Of a DNA stretch of 64,000 nucleotides, positions 49,106 through 61,320 are shown in pieces. The notes under the pieces were generated by a model. That model was not told the origin of the DNA. It made no database searches and saw nothing but the letters and a program-made list of their open reading frames with translations. Source of the DNA: Zymoseptoria tritici IPO323. Taxonomy: Eukaryota; Ascomycota; Dothideomycetes; Mycosphaerellales; Mycosphaerellaceae. Positions within the stretch are counted from its first letter, which is position 1. Each line of letters begins with the position of its first letter. The translations under genes were made by a program, and so were the position numbers. Where the stretch lies: positions 5,022,001 to 5,086,000 of the forward strand of contig NC_018218.1 in the NCBI RefSeq assembly GCF_000219625.1, read 5' to 3'.

Positions 49106-49620
49106 TAGATTTTCCTTTTGTTTGGGAGCGTTTGTTTCAGAGCAGGGTGTTCGGAGTCATTCATTTGATTGGGAGGATACCATATAGACTATTGCTTTTG
49201 AACTCATGATTAGCATACTACACGATAGACCAATTAATCTCTTGTCAACCAAACCAAGTTATCTACACTGCAACTCATCGATCCGCATCAATTTCCGGTA
49301 CTGCACTCTGTCAGTCCCGTATACTTACCTATGTTGCGAATAATACCGTCAAGTGTGCTGGTCTGATAGGTCGTCCCTTATGATATCCGTCATGGCAACT
49401 TAACGGCCATGGTGAATCATCTAATCTGGGTCTTACCATTCCCGGTATCCTGCCCCTACTAGTAAGATACTTGGTTCTTTCCTTGCGCTGATGACTTTCT
49501 CGGCCCTCGAACATAAGAGCACATGCGCTCAAAGTAGCCGTTGACTGTGCAAATATCTTGCCCAAGGCGGATGCAAGAACCGGCGATCGAGCCCAGGAGA
49601 ATTGCATTTGATCAAGCAAA
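49106..49620. other. Convergent intergenic gap
   Basis: Between the stop codons of the glucan synthase and the aldehyde dehydrogenase. AT-rich 3'-UTR-like sequence near 49110-49250; no gene seen. Confidence 0.5.
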
Positions 49621-51392
49621 TCATCCATATCGAACCTCACCAGCATCTTCACGGAACCAATCTTCATTCGCCCGCGCTTCCTCCGCTGATGCATAGTTGA
49701 TGATCGTGCTCTTCGTTGTGGTGTAAGCATGATAGGCATCTGCGATGAAGTACTGTCAGCCTCAGTCAAATCCAAATGAACAACGATAATCCCACCAATG
49801 CCATTCTCACTTCCAACGCCTGAACTCCCTATTCCGCCCCAAGGACTGCTTGGATCGTTGCGGTGATGTGTGTTGACTTTAGAACCTTAATCAGCATGCA
49901 AATTTGAGATGGAAGCAGTCCATACATACCCCAGCAGATCCCCGACTCAATGCCCTCTGACAATCGATACGCTTGTGACAGATCCTTCGTCCATATCCCA
50001 GCGCCCAGTCCAAATTCGCTGTCGTTTGCGAGCGTCAAGGCTTGTTCCTCAGTCTCATACGCCGTGACAACGAGCACTGGGCCGAAAGCCTCCTCCCTCC
50101 AGATTCGCAAGCTCGTTATATCCGTTTCGTCGCTGCTTGCAAGAATCGTAGGCTGATAGAAATATCCTTTGCTCAGGTCGAAACCATCGAGCGGCGAGCT
50201 TCCAGTCATGCGATTTCCTCCTGTGACGACTCTGGCTCCACTGTGCTTGGCATCATCCACCAGAACTTCCACGCCGGCCAACTGCTTCGCGGAAATGAGA
50301 CCACCCATCATCGATGCTGGATTTGTGGGTGCTCCCATTCTGTGTTCAATTGCCTTTGTTTTCGTCGCTAGCCTCGAAAGGAAGTCGTCGTAGATTTTTT
50401 CGTCAGCAATGATCCTCGTCGCCGCTATGCATGTCTGCCCGCTTGCAACGAAAGCTGCAAAGGTAACGCCATTGACTGCAAGCTCGATGTCTGCTTCTTT
50501 GGTCACAATCACAGGAGCTTTACCTCCCAGCTCTGCGGTGAAAGCAGCGAGGTTGCCTCCTGCGATGGCTCCAATGGCTCTACCGGACGGCGTGCCACCT
50601 GTAACATCAACGCTCTTCACTAACGGATGCGAGACGAGAGCTTTGCCAGTCGTTGCACCATATCCTGGTAGCACCGAAAAGACACCATCCGGTAGCCCGG
50701 CATCTTTCATGATCTCCCCGAGCAGCAATGACGTGAGCGGAGTCATCTCCGATGGCTTCAGAATGACTGAATTACCCGCTGCGAGTGCTGGCGCAATCTT
50801 CTTAACGGCAATTAACAGCGGGTGATTGAACGGCGTGATCTGCACAACCACGCCCAGCGGCTTTCGATCGACCCAGTTGTGCAGCTTTCCAGTCGTGGGC
50901 AGGACTGCACGTTCTTCTGTCCGAATCAAAGCGGCGTAGTACTTGAACCATTTCAAGAGCGATGGAACTTGGGCGTTCATCTCCCGGATTACACGGCCGG
51001 TCTGCTGGACTTCGAGGGCTATGAGAGCTGGTAGCTGAGTCGAAAGATGGGTTGCAATGGACTCCAGGACATCGGCTCGTTTGTGCCTGTCTGCACGAGA
51101 CCAGATGCCGGCTTTGAAGGTCCGATGGGCGAGTTGTACGGTATACTCGACATCCCAGAAAGAAGCAGCATGGCAACTTAGATTAGACGGATCAGCTGAG
51201 CTTGGTCGTCATTGAAGCAGAGCAGGAGGATACTGACTGTGCGAAGACCTCTCCGGTTGCAGGGTTTTCGATGGGTATCCTTTCTCTGTCAGCCTGATCT
51301 CAGTATGACAACGGTATACTGCCTCACAGCTCATTGTCACTTCCCGTCTTGTCTTGTCCATTGGTCCATAAGAAGTACGTCTCGGAGCTCAT
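49621..51392 (-). CDS. Aldehyde dehydrogenase (NAD(P)-dependent)
   Basis: Five exons (51392-51328, 51285-51238, 51176-49930, 49876-49796, 49739-49621) give 519 codons. Introns are 42, 61, 53 and 56 nt; the first is unusually short. The protein oxidises an aldehyde to an acid. Family residues are in place: Asn in 'ITPFNHPLL' (near 152), Lys in 'VILKPSEMTP', Glu in 'AELGGKAPV' (near 251) and the catalytic Cys in 'ASGQTCIAATR' (near 285). The C-terminus reads 'GICWVNTHHRNDPSSPWGG' then 'AYTTTKSTIINYA'. There is no targeting sequence, so it is probably cytosolic. The substrate is uncertain. Confidence 0.9.
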
Positions 51393-52181
51393 GTTGTGCA
51401 GCTCCTGATGCTATCTCGACGGCAGTCTTGGGCTAGTCTGCTCGGCACTTATGTATCACAGCGAGTCAGAAAAATAACTCGAATGTTCTCTCGATAGCCA
51501 GTCGATCGAGCGTCAACATGAAAGTGAAGTCAAGATAAGGACGACCTATCTTCGCCGTTCGCCTAAAGTCCAGGCATTGTGGCGGAATTTAACATCACGA
51601 TGCAGTATATCACAGCATGATATTTTTATGTGGATTTCGCTGGCCCTCTGTTGCCTCTTCTCGACAGAGAATCTTGAACATTGCAAACAACAACCGGAAC
51701 CAGTCGGCCTTAGTCGAACGAAACGACATAATTGGAGGTGATTATGTCTGGAAGTGGCTTGATAGGACGTCCAAGGCTCAAGCAGACTTCGTGGCGAAGC
51801 CTGAAGCCTTTGAGCAAGCCGCGCCTGCCGCCTCGATCGTACACAGACGAAATCTGATGCTCTTTTATGGACCAGGAACAGAAACTCGTGATCAGGTCAG
51901 GGCGTACAGAGGCCACAGTTCATCGGTCATGTACGTTCGAGCGTCTTGTTGGCCAAAGATGCGACAAGCTGTGCCAGACACAAAGCCGGCAAAGAGACTG
52001 AGTACAGTCTTGAACGCTCCGCCTCCTCCAGCTGGGCTCTCCTCCATTATCGTTTGAGGACACGCATCTTCTGGATCCAGGATTGCCGACCACCAGGTTC
52101 GGGGGGAGTTTTCTCGAATCTAACGCGCTTCTGTCAGCCTGGACGAGATGTCTGCATCGAAAATGATGGGAAGCACACTGA
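51393..52181. other. Intergenic, nothing recognised
   Basis: The frame at 51617-52057 is open but shows no domain or protein-like composition. Otherwise no feature. Confidence 0.4.
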
Positions 52182-52382
52182 TTAGGTGCAACCGGGAGTA
52201 CTGCCATATTTGCCGCAAGGGCCTGATGCATAACCGAAGGATGGACACGCTACGTCACAGTCTTTGCCCCTGGCAGCCAAGGTACAGTCGACGCCATTCT
52301 CCTTGCACAAGCAGTTGCTGCTGCACTGGGCCGAAACCATTGCGGCGAGAAAGAGAGCGACGAGGGTGCTGAAGAACTTCAT
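52182..52382 (-). CDS. Small secreted eight-cysteine protein
   Basis: Intronless, 66 codons, TAA at 52182-52184. The signal peptide is 'FFSTLVALFLAAMVSA', with cleavage predicted before 'QCSSNC'. The mature ~48 residues contain eight Cys spaced C-x3-C-x-C-x6-C-x8-C-x3-C-x9-C-x8-C, with Gly and Asp and few hydrophobics, typical of a disulfide-knotted secreted protein. No family is recognised. The ATG at 52382 is preferred because the signal peptide starts there. A TATAAG sequence at 52402-52407 is only about 20 nt upstream, which is close; transcription may start further up or the box may be chance. Effector or antimicrobial roles are inference. Confidence 0.6.
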   Translation of the reverse strand: MKFFSTLVALFLAAMVSAQCSSNCLCKENGVDCTLAARGKDCDVACPSFGYASGPCGKYGSTPGCT

Positions 52383-53477
52383 GATTTCTGGCGGCGCGCG
52401 TCTTATATGGCATTGGCCAGGTAGTGTGTTGTGTTGGCTGGAGTTCGATTGCTGAAGGTTAGTGGGTCGAGAGAGAGAAGGAGATGTCCTCATGGGCTTT
52501 TATCTTGCTTTGTCGATTGCTTGCCGCAGGACATTCACCCGAGAACAGCCGCTCGGCCTCATCGCTCTTTGGTCGCCCCTGAGTCTTGCTGCGCCCATTT
52601 CCCTAGCTCGCCGCATGATTTTCATGCCGATGCAAAAACAGCGTATCCCGTGGGATTGGACTACCATCTCTGAACAAGACCATACACGTGTGCAGGGCAG
52701 ACGCTGAAGTCTGGCAAAGATGCTGGCCTCGAAGAAGTGCAGTCTGGATCTTGCGGCAAAGGATTCCGTGAGACAGCATCCCAACGCAAAGTCTGCCATT
52801 CGGTTCAACGGTGTTCTTCGATTCGAAGATTTTGAGTCTCGAGTAGGGCCTCTTAGGACTGACATTGTACGATGTCCAAGGATTATACCTCTTGATTGGC
52901 TTCCCTGGTACGCCCTACAGTCCTCGAAGCCGGAATCGTGGCGAAGCTCTTAGCGCGCACCTGATCGTGCGCAGCGGATAGCATGCATATATCCAGGAAG
53001 TACGGCCGGGCCGGCTGAACGAATGAGAGTATCGTGTCCGTTCACGGCCAGGTCGTAAATGCCTCAACTCCCTCGCATGCACAAAAATCTTTGTACTTTC
53101 CGTACACGACGTTGCAACCGGGTTGTGGTAAAATCCTCCAAGCCAGACGAGGTGTCATCGTCTCCGAATCTGTCACTTAACACAGAGTCAACAATGAACC
53201 GTAGGAGTGGAAGTGATAGCATTTCAGCGCCAACAAGCCATCGATGAGCGACGGACCGAGATGCAGTGTCGACTTGGGACGCTGTCGAAGATGAGGCCTA
53301 AAGCGGCGTGCCGGCAACTGGCGGACCTGACCGATGTTCACAGCCTCCCTTTTCGGTGCCACATCCCGCCGACAAACGACTGACGCGAGCTTCAAGAAGA
53401 ATTTCAAAAGCTTATGACTGCCCGCACCCCTTAAGACGTGCAATGTGCCTCTGCCTCCTTCGGTCGACCGTGCAACC
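52383..53477. other. Intergenic, nothing recognised
   Basis: No coding, repeat or RNA feature is supported between the 8-Cys gene and the carboxylesterase. Confidence 0.45.
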
Positions 53478-55340
53478 TCAATTCTGGGTGATTTCAACGT
53501 TCGCCTGGAAATATTCACAGCGCGCCGAGTCGTCCGGATCCGCGATATAGCTGATCGACGTTTCATTGACATGGACGACAGTACTCTCAGCTCCATACTG
53601 TGGAAACCACGGCCGACTCGAATTGTCACGAGTAGGCAGCGGGAAGTTCGGATCCTGGTTGATGACGAACGACAGGTACCAGTCCTTCATAATGTAGCTC
53701 AGAGTCTTGTTGAAGATCAGCGGACTCTCCGTTGGTCCTAGTATATACCGGCCGACGGCTGCGTGAGCGAAGTAGCCTGCGTTGAACCGCAACTTCCAGA
53801 TGGGCACTTTCAAAGACTGGTTGAATGCCGCCGAAGCCACGTATCGAGCCGGGCAGTGGATGTAGAAGTCGCCGAGGATCGCTTGGTTCGCCCAGCCTGC
53901 TGTGTTGTTCTTCTCCAGGATGGCTCCGTATTGAGCGATGAGTGGAACCAGACCGAATTCGTATACTGGGCTTTGGAAGAGGTTGTTTGAGTCGAGCCAT
54001 GCCTCGCCGAACTCACTGAGGGGATAGAGATCAAGAAGGCCATCGAGGAACTCTGGTGTGGCGTTCAAGAAGAAACGATTGAACTCTCTCTTCACATCGT
54101 TGGCCGTTTTGACAGAGAAGTTTGTGAAGCCAATGCCTGAAGTTGCGGTCAGCATGTAAGAATACAGCGTTGATTGATGCGCACACACCTTCGAACTCGT
54201 CTGTATCCACGAGGATTGGCACTCTTGAGAAATTTCCATGCGCCAATTGTTGCGATGGAACGTCCCTGATGAACGACCCATCGACCACTGGCTGGTAGTA
54301 TGAGTCTCCGTAACCATAAAGTCCAGCATCGAATGCGTCGAGGTACGATTGTTGAGTCACATTCCTCAGCTCTTCGAATGTCTTCCCTCGCAGACAGTCC
54401 AACGAGGTGCAGTTCGCTGCGTTGAGGAGAGTGTTGTACATCGCTTCTTGAGTTGTCTCATTCTTGAAGGAAGATACGGCAAGGTACTCTGCATTGGGTC
54501 AGTGTTGGACGACCAGGAAGCAGCAGGGACAACTAACCAGGGATCGCACTCCTGAAAGGCGGATTAGTCTCGCCACCCTTCCATGTAAGCTGATATAGTA
54601 CGGATGCGCCTCCAGCACTTCCTCCCCAAATGGTGACTTGTTTCGGATCTCCGCCGAATGCGTGGATGTTCTGCTGGACCCACTCAAGGGCAAGCCTCTG
54701 ATCGAGAAGACCAGCATTAAGGACGCCGCCGTCTCGAATCGCAGAACCAGGCAAGAATCCGTAAGCTCCGAGACGATATTGGACGGATAGGTAGACAATA
54801 GCTCCGTTGGAATAGGGCACGAGATTCTGACCCGGCTCTTGAGAACCATTTCCAGCAATGAAGCCTCCACCATGAAGATTGACAACGACTGGCAGGTAGT
54901 CCGCAACAGGATTCAGGGGAGCCCAGACGTTGATCAACAGACAATCCTCGCTGGCTGGATCTGGTGCATCTGTCTGCGGAAGCCAGGCGGATCTGCCCTG
55001 TACGCACTGGGGTCCAACAGTTGTAGCGTTGATGGCTTCGGTGCTCTTGACAGTTGAGTTGCGGGAAAGCGGTACTGGTGCCCTCCAACGAAGGTCTCCG
55101 ATCGGTGGCTCAGCATAAGGTATGCCGAAGAAAGTCTTGAGTCTATACGACGAGCTTGTATTAGCAATGTCTGCTTTTGGAAAGGATAGCTTGTGCCCAC
55201 CCAAGAGTAGTATTGCTGTTGCCGTAGTACTTGGCATAGCCAAGGTCCACTGTTGGTGCATCGACTGAAGGAGCTGCAAAGGCTGTAGCCAGCCGAATTG
55301 CCAGCGCACACATCTTGCGGAAGGTCATCATATTGAACAT
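53478..55340 (-). CDS. Secreted type-B carboxylesterase / lipase-like alpha/beta hydrolase
   Basis: Four exons (55340-55201, 55142-54538, 54488-54189, 54136-53478) give 567 codons, with introns of 49-58 nt. It hydrolyses carboxylic esters; the substrate is unknown. The signal peptide is 'MCALAIRLATAFAAP'. Family marks: 'FFGIPYAEPPIGDLRW', 'EDCLLINVWAP', the oxyanion segment 'NLHGGGFIAG' and nucleophile elbow 'IWGGSAGGAS' with Ser222. The usual Glu before that Ser (GESAG) is Gly here. A His candidate is in 'YFAHAAVG'. Several N-x-S/T sites agree with secretion. The start at 55340 gives the best signal peptide; an in-frame codon upstream exists. It is divergent from the GH3 gene, 613 bp apart. 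Confidence 0.88.
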
Positions 55341-55953
55341 AGAGCAAGAGAGTTGTGGAGAGATTGGAACGAGATTGTTGTTTTGTGCAGGGAGCCTCTC
55401 CATTACTTATGGACAAGACAGCCAGATCTTTGGCGACCAGGTTCGTATTACACAACTTCACGAGAGTGTCAATCTGTGACGCTTCTCGTAAAAGCGTCGC
55501 TCCATTCGGAAGTCGACGTACGACAAAACTGGACATCGTTCGTCTTGCCGACCACACCGCTGTCAGACCGAGGCACCGAGTAGATTGGTAGAGTCCGTGG
55601 CGTTATGTTTGGGTGCGAGGTCATTGCTGCAAAGGTCAACGAATGTTCGCTACGAGAATCTCTCATTCACCTCACCAAATGCAAAATTTAAAGTTTCGCA
55701 CTCGTTTCTGTCTTTCCTCTTTGGGAACGAATTTTCGAAGTCAATTCTGGGGGCGTCGAACTCCGCACTCGACACCCCGCAGATGCATCAACGGCTCGAG
55801 CATTTTCGACACAATTGCGTCGGTGGAACCATAGAGTGGAGGCGGAGGTTAGCTCGTTGTGTATGCCGTGTGGCATGTGTTGGCTGGACATATAGTGACT
55901 GCCCAGTCCCCGCGCTGAATGCCATTACCGCATATCGATTCTTTCAACCCAGC
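55341..55953. promoter_or_regulatory. Shared upstream region of the carboxylesterase and beta-glucosidase genes
   Basis: The two secreted-hydrolase genes start in opposite directions across 613 bp, so they may share control elements. I could not identify specific factor sites with confidence. Confidence 0.35.
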
Positions 55954-58926
55954 ATGGTCTCCACACGCTGGCTCCTAGCGACACTCGCTTGTCGCTTGCT
56001 CACAACAACAGCACAGTCTGAGGCGACTCAAAGACTTGCAGATGTCCTGTTCGCCATCGGTCTCGTCCCTGATGAAGCACTGGCTACAGCAGCGGCGGGT
56101 CTCCTGGTGAGCGGCGCCAATGCGACTTCCGAGGGCCTCCAACAAGCTCTCTCCGCTCCAGGAATCGACGAGCAGAAGCGAACTCAGGCCGAGCTGTTCT
56201 ACTCGTATGGTGGCTCGCCACCCGTCTACCCATCACGTATGTCGTTCAGGGCCGAGTGCGTTGCTTGATACGAGCTGACGTCTGGCAGCCAAAGGAAGTG
56301 GAGCTGGTGATTGGGCTGAAGCGTATGGCAAAGCTCAAGCTCTTGTTGCGCAAATGACGAACGAAGAGAAGAACAATGTTGGTCGCATCGCTCGAGCCGA
56401 TACTCAGACAAATCACCAAGCTGACGAAAGTCATAGGTCACCACACCAGTTCTCTCGACCAGGGGCTGTTCCGGCTTCACTGGTACTGTCGAGCGACTGG
56501 GATTTCCAGGAATCTGTCAGTGGCCATTCAGCCCCATGACTCACGTACGATGCTGACATCTTGCAGGTCTCAACGACGGTCCTGCCGGCGTGAAGGGACC
56601 TGTTGCAGAGAACGAAACCCGCGCCAACGGCTTCCCGGCTCAGCTCAGTGTTGGCGCGACCTGGAACCGGGGTCTTGCGTACTGGCGTGGTCAGCAGATG
56701 GGCAAAGAATTCAAGGCAAAGGGCGTCGACGTCGCCCTTGCGCCAGTGCTCGGACCATTGGGTCGTATCGCCACTGGCGGCAGGAATTGGGTACGCTGTA
56801 AAGATCTGCAGAATGTTTCGCTCGGAAAGCTGACGGTCTTGCGACATCATTAGGAAGGCTTCTCGAACGATCCCTTCCTGGCTGGTGCTTTGGTCGAACT
56901 CACCATCAAGGGGTTGCAAGAGTCCGTAGTGGCTTGCGCGAAGCACTTCATCGGGAACGAGCAGGTAGGATGTGGTGAAATCGGGTCAGCTCAAGAAGTC
57001 ACTCGCTGATGGTGGACAACGCAGGAAACACAACGGAACCCTTTTCTGGTAGGATACCTGGACGATGGCAACTACACTTTGAACGCATCGGTGTCAGCGA
57101 ACATAGATGACAGCACAATGCACGAGCTGTACCTGTGGCCTTGGTATGATGCTGTCAGAGCCGGCGTTGGCAGTGTCATGTGCTCTGTGAGTTGATCAGT
57201 TGTTCGAGATGGTAGACGTGCAACAGCTGATACGCACTGCAGTACCAAAGGATCAATAACAGCTATGCGTGCCAGAATAGCGCCGCACTGAACGGCTTGC
57301 TCAAGGGTGAGCTAGGATTCCAAGGCTTTGTCGTCAGTGGTAAGTTCAGGAAAAGTGCACCGACCGACAGCGTCTCGTGCTGACCTCACGACAGATTGGT
57401 TCGCTCAGCACGCGGGAATCGCTACGGCCGAGACGATGGAGATGGCCATGCCCGATCCCAGATACTGGGGAAATGGCACCTTGTCGACTGCAGTGTCCAA
57501 TGGGTCATTGAAGGCAGACAGACTCGACGACATGGCAACGAGGATCCTAGCCAGCTGGTACAGATACTCCACGACCGAGCTCGTCGGGCTCGAGAATCAT
57601 TATGACCAAGATGTTCGCCAGCCAGAAAGCGCTGCCGCCGCGTTCCAAGTAGCCGTCGAGGGCCACGTCTTGGTAAAGAACGTCAATAATGCCTTGCCGC
57701 TGAGCAAGCCAACAGTGCTGTCGGTCTTTGGCTGGGACGCAGTTGCTGGCTCCACGGCAGACCCGACTCAGAGCCTCGGAGGCGTCGGACTGGCGAATAG
57801 TCAGATCTTCACCACCGGCCAGAACTTCTCGGCTCTTACGTACTTGCAGCTTGTTGCAGCTACAGCCCCAATTGGAACAACGATTCCCGACGTCGCTCTC
57901 AATGGCACACTCATCGCGGGTGGAGGTAGTGGCTCTTGCTTGCCAGCAACCGTATCTGGTCCATATGAGGCTCTCCTTCGCCAAGCCTTGTCTGACGGGA
58001 CTAAGGTGTACAACGACACCAGGGTGACTGATAGTCCGGTGGTAGAGGACGGGAGTGGTGTTTGCTTGGTACTCATCAACGCGCAAGCCGCAGAAGCCGC
58101 CGACCGAACGACTCTCGCAGACGAGTTCTCAGACAACTATGTCGATGCCGTTGCCAGCCAGTGTGCCAATACCGTGGTGATCATCCACAACGCAGGCATT
58201 CGTCTTGTCGACCGGTTCTTCGACCACGAAAACATCACGGCCATTCTTTACGGGCACACTCCTGGTCCAGCCAGCGGTGATGCCCTCGTTGAGCTCCTGT
58301 ACGGTCGTCAATCGCCGTCCGGGAGGTTGCCGTACACCGTGGCGCATGACGAAGCCGACTATGGATCTCTTCTGAGGCCAGATCTTCCGACCGAACAGGA
58401 CCCGCAGTACGCTCAATCCAACTTCACCGAAGGGGTTTTCATCGACTACCGCCGATTCATGAAGGAAGGAATCTCCCCACGCTTCGAATTCGGATATGGC
58501 TTGACGTACACCAACTTCAGCTACTCCAACTTCAGTGTTTCGAAGGTCCCGAACGCCCGCTTCGACCTGGCGCCACCGGGCTCCAAATCGTCCGCGCTAG
58601 CTCCAGAAGGCGGCTTGGCATCGCTGTACGACGTCCTCGCCACCGCTTGCGTGACGGTCACCAACACGGGCGAGGTAGCGGCCGCGGAAGTTGCTCAGCT
58701 CTACGTCAACATCCCTGGTAGTGGGGTCGAAAGAGCATTGAGAGGTTTCGAAAAGAAGCTGCTGCAGCCAGGAGAGAGTGCAGAGTACACTTTTGATCTC
58801 AAGAGGAGAGATCTCAGCTTGTGGAGTATGGAAAAGCAGGACTGGATGCTCCAGGATGGCCAGTACGAAATCGTGATGGGCAAGAGTGTGCTTGATGTGC
58901 AAGGTACCGCTGTGTTCAGCGTGTAA
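55954..58926 (+). CDS. Secreted beta-glucosidase, glycoside hydrolase family 3
   Basis: Eight exons (55954-56236, 56289-56377, 56437-56515, 56567-56790, 56854-56964, 57025-57186, 57243-57339, 57395-58926) give 858 codons, close to the classic fungal length of about 860. The signal peptide is '[17 protein letters not shown]'. Domain 1: '[21 protein letters not shown]', '[10 protein letters not shown]', '[11 protein letters not shown]'; the nucleophile is Asp349 in '[13 protein letters not shown]', encoded across intron 7. The middle alpha/beta sandwich and C-terminal fibronectin-III-like domain ('[20 protein letters not shown]') are present. It releases glucose from cello-oligosaccharides or other beta-glucosides outside the cell. 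Intron 2 has a weak donor (GTTGGT), chosen because it restores the conserved segment. Confidence 0.93.
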
Positions 58927-59819
58927 GCAGTCCATCTCGATGGAGGACCATGCGGATAATGATGTAGGAGAGGGTGATGGTGGTCAGTCCGCTCCACAAA
59001 GTCTCTCGCGGGTTGCAAGATACCTACTGTATAGTCTTTCGTCAAGTCAACGCCACTGCAAAGGGATACCTCAGCCCGTATGGAAATATTCATAGAGATC
59101 GCCAGCGTACGAAATCTGTTACATCCCCTTGGTCTTTTCAGTCGAATAGTGCATGAAGAGTAAGACAAGAGGAAGTATCTCATCTGATGTCGTCTTCTGC
59201 AATATTCGTCCGGCTTAGTCATTCCGCTACGGGCCGAGCCTCGCCCCTGACGAGCTTTCCAAATCATCCAAATTAGTCGTGTTCATAAAGACGAGGTCGT
59301 GCGTGTGGTTGAACGGCGGCGCTAAGCGCTTTTGCGCTTACAGGAGTGAAGTGTTGAAGAATCCGCGCCCCCGTTGTCGAGATAACAGGCTTCATAAGTT
59401 GATCGTACGTCCTACCGTAATTTAGCAACAAACCATTCACCAAAAACAACACGTCAAGTGTATCATACATCTCCTACCAAACAGACTATAATGAGTATAC
59501 TATAGAGAGCTGCAACGTGCCTTGTGCTTAAACTTGATTCAGCGAGCGAATTCCTCGTACGTGGTATATGCCCTGTTCACTCGATCTGTCTTTCCGGTCT
59601 AATGGGCTCCCTACAACTTCAGATGCATCTTCCTTAAAAAGAGAAGCTGCCTTAGAACCTGCACCTATAAGATCTGAAGGGACGTAGGATCGGTTGGAAA
59701 GGAGATCCAGCTGTGTACATTTGCAGAGGTAGGTACGCCTCTAAGTTGGAAGCCGTAGCTATAGCGTGGTAGGAGGATCTTCCCTCTGTAAGTGTCCCGA
59801 GTCCTCTCTTCTCCTTTCC
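58927..59819. other. Intergenic, nothing recognised
   Basis: No supported gene. There is a short AT-rich stretch near 59470-59650. Confidence 0.4.
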
Positions 59820-59992
59820 GAGCTCCCCATCCGCAAGCTACCCTCCCAGCGCTGGTCCGTGAGATCGCCCAGAACTTCAAGTCCGACCTCCGCCAACTCC
59901 CTCTTCGAGGACACCAACCTGTGCGCCATCCACGCCAAACGTGTCACCATCCAGAGCAAGGACATCCAGCTTGCCCGCCGTCTCCGAGCATG
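59820..59992 (+). pseudogene. Histone H3 relic (C-terminal half, frameshifted and internally deleted)
   Basis: Three pieces match histone H3: '[11 protein letters not shown]' (59820-59852), '[14 protein letters not shown]' (59852-59893, other frame, one base lost at the junction) and '[19 protein letters not shown]' continuing '[12 protein letters not shown]' (59898-59989, first frame again). About 17 residues between 'DLR' and 'SLFEDTN' are absent. H3 is among the most conserved proteins known, so this copy cannot be functional. Its last bases supply the ATG of the next gene. Confidence 0.85.
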
Positions 59993-61005
59993 GTATATAA
60001 GCCCAAGCAGCACTTCTCAGAACTCCAGACACGCTAGTGACTTGAGCCCTGCTCTATTGCTCTCTCGCTCGATATGCAGTTGTGCAATAGCTAACGCTTA
60101 TCTGTATATAGGGTCGTCAATCGTCCAAGGCCAAGAAGGCCTCCACTCTTGCCGGTGAGTTATCCTGTCCCCTCGACATTTGTCCCATCGACAATGCATC
60201 TCTCCAATACACAAGTCTCACAAACGCAGAGAGACTCATGCTCATATACTCATAGATATCGTACAGGCGCAGTTCCGCGCTCTCGGCCTCGGCCCTCCTC
60301 CCCCCCCCTCTGGCCCGAAGTGCCACAACTGTGGCCTACATGGCCACAAGAGGGATGCGTGCAAGTGAGTTGAAATTTCCATTTCTTCTGCTTTTCAATC
60401 GTCCTCTGGACTGCGGAGCCTGTACCGGAATCGTCGAAAATTCGACATCGAACGCGATCCAAGCAAAGATTCTGGACTGTTTCGTTTCTGGCACTCTGCG
60501 AAGTCAGCTTCTTGCAGCCCGTCTTGCCAATACAAGTCTGCTTTAACTGGATGTGCGACACCTTCACAACCTGGTCGCCCGCCATCACCGCTGATTCCGC
60601 GCTCATCGCTGTACTCGCTATGGCTCCTCCTTGAGCTTGCCGGAATGACCGCCATCTGAACCTGGCAACCAGTACTGGACCTTATCGCACTGGACCTTGT
60701 TGCGAGTCCAACGCAACGACGTCATTTGAGCCTGAAGAGCCTGATACTAACAATCGTGATTATAGGTACCCTCTTCGCCCCAAGGGCCGCCAGATGAAGG
60801 AGTGGCGCAAAGAGAGTAAGTTTCCAATCCAGGGGTTTCGCAGCTCTTAACCCTTGAGCTTCAAATCTCGAGTTCTCGAATCGTCGATTAAGTGCTAACA
60901 TGATTTGCAGACCCGCTGCCAAAGCAGCAGAAGAGCGGCGGCGAAGCCGCCACCAAGGCCACCGAGGGCGGCGAGGAGGGCGACGAGGAGGACCCGATGG
61001 AGTGA
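59990..61005 (+). CDS. Small CCHC zinc-knuckle protein
   Basis: Five exons (59990-59992, 60112-60154, 60256-60364, 60766-60815, 60911-61005) total 300 nt, giving 99 residues and a TGA. Exon 1 is the ATG alone. Introns are 119, 101, 401 and 95 nt, longer than elsewhere in the window; intron 3 has a TACTAAC-like branch site. The protein is basic at first ('[13 protein letters not shown]'), has '[20 protein letters not shown]', one CCHC knuckle '[14 protein letters not shown]', a basic stretch '[16 protein letters not shown]' and a Lys/Glu-rich acidic tail. Such knuckles bind single-stranded nucleic acid. I do not recognise the family. The start codon lies at the edge of the H3 relic, and a ubiquitin relic follows directly. 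Confidence 0.6.
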
Positions 61006-61026
61006 CTGTAAGTTGTAGCTCTTTGA

Positions 61027-61320
<294 letters not shown>

